DNA of 7,734 bases from a candidate division CSSED10-310 bacterium. Its GTDB lineage: Bacteria; CSSED10-310; JAFGDC01. The translations under genes were made by a program, and so were the position numbers. Below, in pieces: positions 1 through 5,936 of the stretch. The stretch lies in the NCBI GenBank assembly GCA_016932295.1, contig JAFGDC010000278.1:1-7734 (forward strand), in the 5' to 3' direction. Below the pieces are notes generated by a model that was not told the origin of the DNA, searched no databases, and worked only from the letters and a program-made list of their open reading frames with translations. Position 1 is the stretch's first letter; each line of letters starts with the position of its first letter.

Positions 1-1338
1 ATCGGCGGCGGACTCGAAGGCGGACTGGTGGAATTGTTGGCCGACCCGAGCCTGGACATCACCTATGTAGAACCTGATCCAGAGGTAATCGATGTGCTGC
101 GCCGGAGCAATCCCGACCTGGTGCCTGATGATCCGCGGTTGCGCCTGGAGCATACCGACGGCCGGCGCTTCATGGCGCGCAGCAATGACACATTCGATAT
201 CATCACCGTTGCACTCGGAGATCCCGCCAATGCGCTGATCAACAGGTGTTATACCACTGAATTCTTCGAACTCGCTCGACAACACCTGACATCCGAAGGC
301 TTGATCAGCATCGGTGTTACTGGCGCGGAAAACGTCTACACAGACATTCACGCGGCGTATCTCACCTCTCTGTACCGGACCATCCAGACCACATTCACAC
401 GCGTGATCGCCCTGCCGGGACCGGTGATTCGTTTTTTCGCCGGTGACGGTTCCTACCTCACCGGCGATCTCGATACGCTCGCACGGCGCTGTGAACAACG
501 CTGCCATGGCAAGGTGTTCAATCCGCTGTATCTTTCCTATCGATTCACCCCTGAACGCATCGCGCAGCTTATGGCAGCGCTGTCCAGACAGACCACGCAC
601 ATAAACCGCGATACCAGACCGGTCAGTTATTTGTACAATCTGGCATTCTGGAGTTCACAATATTCAGGCGGCGACTTCAGATTACCGGTTCCAGCCAGTG
701 ATCTGCCGGTTATCCCGGCGGCGGCCGCCAGCTTGCTGTTGATCATCATATCGATGCTGCTTCCGGTGCATCGAAGCTGTTCCCGATGCATGGTCATCTG
801 CCTGGTCCTGATCATGGGATGCACCTTCATCGGGCTGGAATTCCTGCAGCTCATCGCCTACCAAACCAGGCTGGGGATGGTGTATTCACGATTGTCGTTA
901 TTGCTTGCCGCCTTCATGGTCGGCATCTCACTGGGCAGCCGGCTGATGGACCAACCGGCGCGGCGGACAGCCCACCCGCGGCGGCTCAGCGCCCTGGTCC
1001 TGTCGGGCATCGGCATGGCGTGTCTTCTTACCCCGGGATTGATGTACATCCCGGAAAAAGGCGGCTTGACATGGGAACTCCTGTTCGGTGCGACCATCGT
1101 CATGACAGGGTGCCTGGAAGGACTTTTTTTCCCTCTGGCCCTGCGCTTGTATAACGAGGTTAAGGATGCCTCCCCCACCGCCGCGGGAATGGTGTATGGC
1201 GCCGATCTCGCCGGCGCAAGCGCCGGCGCAATGATCATCAGCATCGTCGTCTTCCCGCTGCTGGGGATGTGGCAGGTATGCGCCGGACTGGCCTTGCTCA
1301 ATATCCTGGCAGCAGTGATGGCGGCCCGTTTGCCATGA
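1..1338 (+). CDS. Membrane-fused spermidine synthase-like protein, C-terminal part (5' end outside window)
   Basis: The reading frame is open from base 1, so the start lies upstream; 445 residues are visible, ending in TGA at 1336-1338. Residues 1-8 (IGGGLEGG) are the glycine-rich SAM or decarboxy-SAM binding loop of the spermidine synthase fold. VEPDPEV (about 23-29) is the acidic end of strand beta-2, and TDGRRFM (about 52-58) and GDPAN (about 73-77) follow. The text from YTTEFFELARQHL to RPVSYLYNLAFWSSQ is typical of the large fused spermidine-synthase/membrane proteins. From about residue 237 to 442 there are roughly seven hydrophobic helices, including GADLAGASAGA, a recurring motif in these fusions. 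It probably acts in the inner membrane. The first Asp of the canonical DxxDP catalytic motif is Ala here, so true aminopropyl transfer is doubtful. The family assignment is firm and the substrate is unknown. A GTG at 28 could be mistaken for the start, but the glycine loop lies before it. Confidence 0.85.
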   Translation: MGGGLEGGLVELLADPSLDITYVEPDPEVIDVLRRSNPDLVPDDPRLRLEHTDGRRFMARSNDTFDIITVALGDPANALINRCYTTEFFELARQHLTSEGLISIGVTGAENVYTDIHAAYLTSLYRTIQTTFTRVIALPGPVIRFFAGDGSYLTGDLDTLARRCEQRCHGKVFNPLYLSYRFTPERIAQLMAALSRQTTHINRDTRPVSYLYNLAFWSSQYSGGDFRLPVPASDLPVIPAAAASLLLIIISMLLPVHRSCSRCMVICLVLIMGCTFIGLEFLQLIAYQTRLGMVYSRLSLLLAAFMVGISLGSRLMDQPARRTAHPRRLSALVLSGIGMACLLTPGLMYIPEKGGLTWELLFGATIVMTGCLEGLFFPLALRLYNEVKDASPTAAGMVYGADLAGASAGAMIISIVVFPLLGMWQVCAGLALLNILAAVMAARLP

Positions 1339-1362
1339 ACGCGACACCCTCCGACGCCATGA

Positions 1363-1391
1363 TTCACATTCACCCCATGCTGTTCTATAAA
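1363..1391 (+). promoter_or_regulatory. Sigma-70-type promoter of murF
   Basis: The -35 box TTCACA (1363-1368, 5 of 6 to consensus) is followed by a 17-base spacer and the -10 box TATAAA (1386-1391, 5 of 6). Transcription would start near 1398, leaving about 43 bases before the murF ATG at 1441. The site lies in the 102-base gap after the preceding gene, where I see no terminator hairpin, so readthrough is also possible. Confidence 0.7.
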
Positions 1392-1440
1392 TAGCATCGT
1401 GCGGTCAGGACTCTGAATCCATCACGTGGAAAGGAACGTC

Positions 1441-2850
1441 ATGCAAGCATTGTCTCTCGAGGAACTGGCAGGGCCGGGACTGGCGGTCAACACCCCGGAG
1501 GCCGGCGCCACCAGGGTGACCGGCGTCAGCATTGATTCACGAACCATACAACCGGGCGAACTGTTCGTCGCTCTCCGCGGCGAAAACCAGGATGGGCATC
1601 GATTCGTGTCGCAAGCGGCGGCGAGGGGTGCCGCCGCCGCGTTGGTGGATCATCAGGTTGCGGCCACCATTCCCCTCCTGGTGGTCGAGGATACCCTGCG
1701 CGCCATGCAGGTGATGGCGGCTCGATACCGGCGACGACTCGAGGTGGAGGTGGTGGGCATCACCGGCAGCCATGGCAAGACCACCTGTAAAGATATGACA
1801 GCCCATGTATTGGCCGGCCAATACCCCATTCACAAGACCCCGCGCAACCTGAACGGGCAGATAGGAATGCCGCTTGCGTTGTTCGGAATCGAACCCTGGC
1901 ATCGGATTATGGTGCTGGAAATGGGAGTGAGCCAGCCTGGTGAGATGGACCGCCTGGTGGAAATGGGAAAACCCTCCATTGGAGTGTTCCTGAATGTTGC
2001 GCCGGTTCATACCGAGTTCTTTGGATCATTGGAAACCATTCTGGCGGAAAAGAGCCGGTTGTTGGCAGGGCTGGGAATGGGTACCGGCCTGATCAACGCC
2101 GATGATCCCCTGGTCACCGGTGTGCCGGATACTATCTGCGGCCGCCTGGTGCGGTTCGGCATGACCGGGAGTGCTGTTCTGCGCGCTGATGCGGTCAGCC
2201 TGACGGAGACCGGCACGCGCTTCACCTTGCTGCATGATGGGTCGAGATATGCCGCCATGATCCCCATTCCGGGCCGTCACCATGTGGCTAATGCGCTGGC
2301 CGCCATAGGCGTGGCAATAGAATTCGGCATCAGTCCTGAAGCGTCGATCCGCCGGCTGGCCGAATTCAAACCCGCGGACATGCGCATGCATGTATTCAAC
2401 AGGAACGGCATCATCTACATCAACGATGCGTACAATGCCGCGCCGGCTTCCATGGCGGCCGCCCTGGCCGTTCTTGCCGAAATGCCGGTCACTGGCAGGC
2501 GCGCCGCCGTGCTTGGCGACATGCTGGAACTGGGGGCGAGAGCGGCCGAGGATCACCGCATCCTGGGCCGTGATGCCGCCCGACTCGGCATCGATCTGCT
2601 ACTGTGTTGCGGCACCCTTACCGAGCAGACCATCGATGCGGCGCACGAGGCGGGCATGAGCGGTCGGCGCGCCCGTCACTGCCTTGGTCACGACGAGGCC
2701 GCGGCGCGCCTCGCCGCCTGGCAACAGCCGGGTGATGCCGTGCTGATCAAGGGTTCGCGGGGTATGCGCATGGAGCAAGTTCTGGCGCTCCTGGAACATA
2801 TCGACGGCAAGGAGAACCAGGAAAACGGGCGGGTGTTCAGAGAGTGCTGA
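1441..2850 (+). CDS. murF: MurF, UDP-N-acetylmuramoyl-tripeptide--D-alanyl-D-alanine ligase
   Basis: This cytoplasmic ATP-dependent ligase adds D-Ala-D-Ala to UDP-MurNAc-tripeptide, the last step in making the pentapeptide precursor of peptidoglycan. The 469 residues match the usual family length. All Mur-ligase landmarks are present: the P-loop GITGSHGKTT at 106-115, TPRNLNGQIG at 133-142, LEMG with E160, APVHTEFFGS at 187-196, AEK with K204, GRHHVANALAA at 278-288, NDAYNAAP at 328-335, VLGDMLELG at 357-365 and IKGSRGMRME at 436-445. The N-terminal 80 or so residues resemble the Mur ligase substrate domain (SIDSRTIQPGELFVALRGE). I chose ATG 1441 because AAGGA (1431-1435) sits 5 bases upstream; an in-frame GTG at 1426 overlaps that ribosome site. 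The gene stands alone rather than in a cell-wall/division cluster within this window. Its last 14 bases overlap the end of the opposing gene. Confidence 0.96.
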   Translation: MQALSLEELAGPGLAVNTPEAGATRVTGVSIDSRTIQPGELFVALRGENQDGHRFVSQAAARGAAAALVDHQVAATIPLLVVEDTLRAMQVMAARYRRRLEVEVVGITGSHGKTTCKDMTAHVLAGQYPIHKTPRNLNGQIGMPLALFGIEPWHRIMVLEMGVSQPGEMDRLVEMGKPSIGVFLNVAPVHTEFFGSLETILAEKSRLLAGLGMGTGLINADDPLVTGVPDTICGRLVRFGMTGSAVLRADAVSLTETGTRFTLLHDGSRYAAMIPIPGRHHVANALAAIGVAIEFGISPEASIRRLAEFKPADMRMHVFNRNGIIYINDAYNAAPASMAAALAVLAEMPVTGRRAAVLGDMLELGARAAEDHRILGRDAARLGIDLLLCCGTLTEQTIDAAHEAGMSGRRARHCLGHDEAAARLAAWQQPGDAVLIKGSRGMRMEQVLALLEHIDGKENQENGRVFREC

Positions 2851-4555
2851 GCTTGCGGAAATGAAACATCATGAAATTGCCGTATGAGCCGTCATCGTAA
2901 AGCGCAAGCACGGTCCACAGCCAGTAGCCATCGGTAAAAAAGTCCCAGGACTGCTGGGTGGTGGGCAATTCGTTGACGTAGAAGGGAACCTCGCCGCTGA
3001 ACGTCTCTTCGTAGAACAATCCGTCCGTACTGACCTTGACGAAACCCACCAGATAGGCCGCGGCATTCAGGTCGGCATCCCACTTGAACTCCGGCGGCCG
3101 ATTGGAGGGTATCAGGGAATAGTCTTGAGGGTCCCGCAGGGTCACGCAATCGGTAGGAGCCAGTTGGAAGGTCGAATAGGACGAGTAAAGCGATGTTTGT
3201 GAACGATCGCCGGCATCGATGGTGGCTACCTGCCAGGTCAGAGTGCCCAGGTCGGAGAGGACATCCCACGAAATGTCATTGACCCGGTAGGCCAGGGTCG
3301 CCAATCCGAAGGCGTAGACATAATCGGAAGGTGAGACCTCCACTTCGCTTGGATAGGATACCCCTTCGATGAAAATTCTCAATCGGTAGTGACTGGCGCG
3401 GGTGGCCGCGAACCAACTGAACATGACCGAACCGTTCTCGAGATTGAAGTTGAGCCACGCCCCGTCATGAGGATAGAGCGGTTGAGGGGCGTTGTTCAGC
3501 GGTGAAGTATGAAAAGAGAAGGTCAGAATCGAACAGTTGCCAGCCAGATCACACGCATGAATCTCGATGGTGATCTGGTCATCGAGGGGCAGCAGATCCG
3601 GAGGTTCAAACTCGAGCCGATAGTCGAGACCCGCCGCCGTCCTGGTGAATTCCGTAATCCGTTCACCATTGAGATAGATCATTATACTCACCGGATCCAC
3701 ACCTGATTTGTCATCGGAGATGACGGCGGTGATGGTCGTGGCGATCGACACGTTTTCGGAGCCGTCCAGCGGTTCGGTGAACGTCAGGCAGGGCGGCTCC
3801 GTTTCGATATCCTGTGTCTTGAAGCTCCAACTGAACGGCTCCATACAGTTTCGAGCCAGATCGCACGCCACCAGTTCGACCGTGATGGAGGCGTCATCGG
3901 GTAGGGGCTCTGCCGGAAGCCCCACTACCATCCAGAACCAATCGTAATTGACCAGTTCGAAATTCACCTCGGTCCCGTTGATCCGGAGTCCGACCGAATC
4001 GATATCGAGACCGCTGCAGCCAGGATGAGCGCCTCGTGAATAATCATCCGTCACATACACTACAATATCCGTTTCCGGATCGATGTCTTCAGTCCCCGGT
4101 TCCGGCCACGGCGCAAACGCCCATGGCGGCATGGCATCATCTGGAGGATCGGTCTCCACGTGGAAGGAGAACTCATACGGCGGCATGCAGTTGCCGGCGA
4201 AATCCATCGCAAGGATCCTGCCATCATGCCATCCTGGCGCAAATACTCCCACCGTGTGATACACACCGTACACACCTGAGTTGTAGTAATATTTCTCCAG
4301 CATCACCGAAGAATCGTCGAGCTCGAGCATAACCGAGTCGATATCCACTCCGGAAGCGTAAGGGTGCGGATCGAAAACAAAAAGGTACACCGCAGTGGAA
4401 TCGGGCACTCCCATCGCGCCATCCTGGGGAACGGTGGAAAGCACCTGCGGCGGCTGACTGTCGTGCGCGTACGTGGAGCCAGTTGACATCCCCATGAGCA
4501 ACGTCGCAAGGATGAGGCAAGGGGCCAAGTGCATGAGTTTAAAACGAAACACCAT
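2837..4555 (-). CDS. Secreted protein with three Ig-like (SbsA/Big_5-type) repeats and two fibronectin-like modules
   Basis: This is a 572-residue exported protein. Residues 1-30 form a signal peptide: basic start, hydrophobic core LAPCLILATLLMGM, and a likely cut after STYA. Three tandem Ig-like repeats follow at about 35-133, 145-247 and 253-350. Each carries a (G)xDIDS-like strand, such as GVDIDSVML and GLDIDSVGL, and ends in a conserved block: AMDFAGNC, ACDLARNC, ACDLAGNC, then FSFH or SWSFKT. The first two repeats are separated by a Pro-rich linker. Residues about 356-466 and 471-570 look like two fibronectin type III-like modules (SWFAATRASHYRLRIF; KWDADLNAAAYLVGF) and are less certain. 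No catalytic domain, anchor or sorting signal is visible. The start is supported by GAGGGGAG (4569-4562 on the minus strand) 6 bases from the ATG. The likely role is extracellular or periplasmic adhesion or scaffolding; this is inference only. Confidence 0.85.
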   Translation of the reverse strand: MVFRFKLMHLAPCLILATLLMGMSTGSTYAHDSQPPQVLSTVPQDGAMGVPDSTAVYLFVFDPHPYASGVDIDSVMLELDDSSVMLEKYYYNSGVYGVYHTVGVFAPGWHDGRILAMDFAGNCMPPYEFSFHVETDPPDDAMPPWAFAPWPEPGTEDIDPETDIVVYVTDDYSRGAHPGCSGLDIDSVGLRINGTEVNFELVNYDWFWMVVGLPAEPLPDDASITVELVACDLARNCMEPFSWSFKTQDIETEPPCLTFTEPLDGSENVSIATTITAVISDDKSGVDPVSIMIYLNGERITEFTRTAAGLDYRLEFEPPDLLPLDDQITIEIHACDLAGNCSILTFSFHTSPLNNAPQPLYPHDGAWLNFNLENGSVMFSWFAATRASHYRLRIFIEGVSYPSEVEVSPSDYVYAFGLATLAYRVNDISWDVLSDLGTLTWQVATIDAGDRSQTSLYSSYSTFQLAPTDCVTLRDPQDYSLIPSNRPPEFKWDADLNAAAYLVGFVKVSTDGLFYEETFSGEVPFYVNELPTTQQSWDFFTDGYWLWTVLALYDDGSYGNFMMFHFRKLSTL

Positions 4556-4561
4556 CCAGAA

Positions 4562-4569
4562 CTCCCCTC
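4562..4569 (-). promoter_or_regulatory. Ribosome binding site of the Ig-like repeat protein
   Basis: On the minus strand this reads GAGGGGAG, 6 bases before the ATG at 4555, and it fixes the start directly ahead of the signal peptide. Confidence 0.7.
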
Positions 4570-4589
4570 AACTGGTACGCAGCTTTCAT

Positions 4590-4637
4590 AGTATACCAAA
4601 AGGAAAACAAAAATGCACACAATCGATGGATTTTTTT
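4590..4637 (-). promoter_or_regulatory. Extended -10 promoter with upstream A-tract for the Ig-like gene
   Basis: On the minus strand TATACT (4595-4590, 5 of 6 to the -10 consensus) is preceded by TGG (4598-4596), giving an extended -10 element. I see no good -35 box; the spacer is T-rich. A run of seven A (4637-4631) would fall near -50, where an UP element binds the RNA polymerase alpha subunit. Transcription would start near 4583, leaving a leader of about 28 bases. Confidence 0.6.
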
Positions 4638-4742
4638 CAAACCCGAGACCGTTGAATGCAGTCCTGGATCCGGTGCCGGTTCTTCCAGTGCGCCTGCGGG
4701 TGCAGCGGACCGCGCCGGATCAAAACGGCAGCCGGCAGTGTC

Positions 4743-4771
4743 TTGTGAAGCACCCGGCAAACCTGTATTCT
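4743..4771 (+). promoter_or_regulatory. Possible promoter of the zinc-ribbon/YIP1 gene
   Basis: TTGTGA (4743-4748, 4 of 6) and TATTCT (4766-4771, 4 of 6) are separated by exactly 17 bases. Transcription would start near 4778, about 54 bases before the GTG start at 4832. It is the best candidate in the 276-base divergent region, but each box has two mismatches. Confidence 0.4.
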
Positions 4772-4818
4772 TCGGATTATCGATCATTCAACAGACGCCT
4801 GCGGTGCTCGGCCATCTC

Positions 4819-4827
4819 AAGGGGGGG
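4819..4827 (+). promoter_or_regulatory. Ribosome binding site, poly-G type, that decides the GTG start
   Basis: AAGGGGGGG lies 4 bases before GTG 4832. It supports the short form of the protein that begins with the zinc ribbon. The run of seven G is a possible slippage site. Confidence 0.5.
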
Positions 4828-4831
4828 ATTC

Positions 4832-5602
4832 GTGATTTGTCCATCTTGTGGAAAACAAATCGAGTCTTCGGAAGCATTTTTCTGTCCGTATTGTGGCTGC
4901 AACCTGACCGATGACCACCGAATAATCGAGTCCCTTAAGCCGGCATCAGCGCCACCGTTCGATACGGGGGGGGACTCATACGAATGGGAGCCAGCCTGGG
5001 AGCGACGGGCGGCAATCGGGTACAGCAGCGCATTTTTTCAGACCATCCGGGATGTGCTGTTCCATCCAACCGCGGTATTCAGCCGGCTGTCGCAGGCCAG
5101 CGGGCTGGGCGGATCGTTGCTGTTCGCGGTGGCACCACTCACGCTCGGTATCATCGCCAGCATGATCTGGCAGATGTTGATGAACTTCGCCACCGGCGGC
5201 ATGGCGGAATATACCGGGGCGTTGGATGTTCAGATCTATGCGCTGATCGCGCTGGTCACCATGGTGGCGATGCCGATCCTGGCGATCATGGGTATATTCA
5301 TTTCATCCGCCATCTACCACCTGCTCCTCTTGCTCTTCGCATCCCCCAGGCAGTTCGAGACCACCTTCAAGGTCATAGCCTACGTGCAGGGTGCCACCGC
5401 CGTCTGGCTGCTGGTTCCCTTCTGCGGTGGACTGATCCAGACGGTGTGGAGCATCGCCGGGATGGTGATCGGCTTCCGCGAAGCCCACGGACTCTCCAAC
5501 GGCAAGGCTGTCCTGGTGGTGCTGCTGCCCATGATGATCTGCTGCGGTTTCGGGCTCCTGGCGGCGGGGGCGGTGTTGGTCGTTGTCATGGCCAACATGT
5601 AG
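4832..5602 (+). CDS. Zinc-ribbon plus YIP1-type integral membrane protein
   Basis: Starting at GTG 4832 gives 256 residues. The protein opens at once with a zinc ribbon: C3, C6, C18 and C21 in two CxxC pairs (CPSCG and CPYCG). A polar linker (about 25-90) follows, containing FHPTAVFSRL at about 77-86. This phrase is typical of the segment before the YIP1 membrane domain. Hydrophobic segments lie at about 94-117, 135-172 (probably two helices), 178-213 (one or two) and 226-252. YIP1-family membrane proteins are widespread in bacteria with no settled role, so I assign no function. The frame is open back to 4613, but that extension has no recognisable content. The ribosome site AAGGGGGGG (4819-4827) and the usual N-terminal position of such ribbons favour 4832. 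Two G tracts (4821-4827 and 4966-4973) are unusual. Confidence 0.8.
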   Translation: MICPSCGKQIESSEAFFCPYCGCNLTDDHRIIESLKPASAPPFDTGGDSYEWEPAWERRAAIGYSSAFFQTIRDVLFHPTAVFSRLSQASGLGGSLLFAVAPLTLGIIASMIWQMLMNFATGGMAEYTGALDVQIYALIALVTMVAMPILAIMGIFISSAIYHLLLLLFASPRQFETTFKVIAYVQGATAVWLLVPFCGGLIQTVWSIAGMVIGFREAHGLSNGKAVLVVLLPMMICCGFGLLAAGAVLVVVMANM

Positions 5603-5784
5603 CACCCGCCTTTCCAATCTCGACATGACAGGCACGCCATCTTCATTCGCCCGGGATTCGAACGGACGGCGGCGCTCGGGTCGGCGGACCGTTCGGAATA
5701 CCCGCCGTCATGGTCTGAAGCGACTTGGATTCAATGGCCTTGAAAAGGCCGTGGCGAGTCTCTCCAGCCAGAGAAGAGGGAAGA
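5603..5784. other. Intergenic region after the YIP1 gene: no gene seen, two competing hairpins
   Basis: I find no supported gene here; the open frame passing through it in phase with greA has no family signal. Two perfect inverted repeats overlap. CGAACGG (5659-5665) pairs with CCGTTCG (5689-5695), and GACGGCGG (5665-5672) pairs with CCGCCGTC (5702-5709). They share base 5665 and would compete in part. Neither is followed by a T run, so they are poor intrinsic terminators. A small hairpin GGCCTT-GAA-AAGGCC lies at 5736-5750. Confidence 0.5.
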
Positions 5785-5797
5785 TTGCGGATTCAAT
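5727..5797 (+). repeat. Short direct repeat GGATTCAAT, two copies
   Basis: Nine identical bases occur at 5727-5735 and 5789-5797, with 53 bases between copies. The second copy lies at the -35 box and spacer of the proposed greA promoter. This could be an operator pair or chance. Confidence 0.3.
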
Positions 5798-5813
5798 TTA
5801 CCTGTGGTATGAA
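5785..5813 (+). promoter_or_regulatory. Possible extended -10 promoter of greA
   Basis: TTGCGG (5785-5790, 3 of 6) is followed by 17 bases and TATGAA (5808-5813, 4 of 6). TGG directly before the hexamer (5805-5807) makes it an extended -10 element. The start would fall near 5819-5821, exactly where the structured leader begins, which strengthens an otherwise modest match. Confidence 0.45.
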
Positions 5814-5818
5814 GAACC

Positions 5819-5911
5819 TAATCCCGGACTCCGGGTGAGAACCGGCTGCCGCAATGCAGCCGGTTTCGAGTCTCGCCTCCCGCACGACTCCTCATCGGGA
5901 AGCCGGGATTA
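5819..5911 (+). promoter_or_regulatory. Structured greA leader RNA, candidate cis-regulatory element
   Basis: TAATCCCGG (5819-5827) pairs perfectly with CCGGGATTA (5903-5911), a 9-bp closing stem. Inside it ACTC (5828-5831) pairs with GAGT (5868-5871) beneath a perfect 10-bp hairpin (5840-5865). A second hairpin pairs TCCCG (5878-5882) with CGGGA (5896-5900). The result is a three-way junction ending 13 bases before the greA Shine-Dalgarno. A competing local hairpin, CCCGG-ACT-CCGGG (5823-5835), would break the closing stem. I could not match it by eye to TPP, cobalamin, SAM, purine or other common riboswitch consensus sequences. In E. coli the greA leader gives rise to the small RNA GraL, so a regulatory greA leader has precedent. 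Confidence 0.5.
5840..5865 (+). terminator. Perfect 10-bp GC-rich hairpin, possible attenuator or terminator
   Basis: AACCGGCTGC (5840-5849) pairs with GCAGCCGGTT (5856-5865) around a 6-base loop. The 3' arm ends in TT and one more T follows (5866) before the sequence turns mixed. The stem is strong but the U tract is short, so termination would be inefficient. It may instead be the core of the leader structure, or the end of the upstream YIP1 transcript. Confidence 0.4.
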
Positions 5912-5924
5912 CTCTGTCTGGTTT

Positions 5925-5931
5925 GGAGGAG
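5925..5931 (+). promoter_or_regulatory. greA Shine-Dalgarno, complementary to an upstream loop
   Basis: GGAGGAG lies 5 bases before ATG 5937 and fixes the greA start. Bases 5926-5931 (GAGGAG) are exactly complementary to CTCCTC at 5888-5893, in the loop of the second leader hairpin, so this site could be masked. Confidence 0.8.
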
Positions 5932-5936
5932 CATCC

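Noticed and set aside
786..1397. Several long open frames on both strands inside the spermidine-synthase-like gene
   Set aside because: They are shadows of the real gene in GC-rich sequence: Arg/Pro/His-rich, without family similarity or ribosome sites.
1426..1440. GTG at 1426 as the murF start
   Set aside because: It would overlap the AAGGA ribosome site that serves ATG 1441 and has no ribosome site of its own.
4517..4525. Lipoprotein signal in the Ig-like protein (LAPC at residues 10-13)
   Set aside because: Pro directly before Cys does not fit the lipobox, and the Cys lies within the hydrophobic core; a standard signal peptide cut after residue 30 fits better.
4613..4831. Longer form of the zinc-ribbon/YIP1 protein starting at ATG 4613
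   Set aside because: The extra 73 residues have no recognisable content and would contain the proposed promoter; the ribbon normally sits at the N-terminus and GTG 4832 has a ribosome site.
5646..5667. Possible minus-strand tRNA: GTTCGAATCCCGG resembles a T-arm
   Set aside because: The five bases on each side of the TTCGAAT loop do not pair, and no acceptor or anticodon arm fits at the right spacing.
5831..5900. Cobalamin riboswitch: GGTGAGAACCGG...CCGCAA looks like its core
   Set aside because: The required CAACTGT and GCCACTG segments are absent, the CCGCAA falls in a simple hairpin loop, and greA is not a known cobalamin-controlled gene.
5583..5936. N-terminal extension of greA by 118 codons in the same open frame
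   Set aside because: The extension overlaps the YIP1 gene end, is Arg/Ser-rich without family similarity, and a strong ribosome site sits directly before ATG 5937, where the GreA coiled coil begins.
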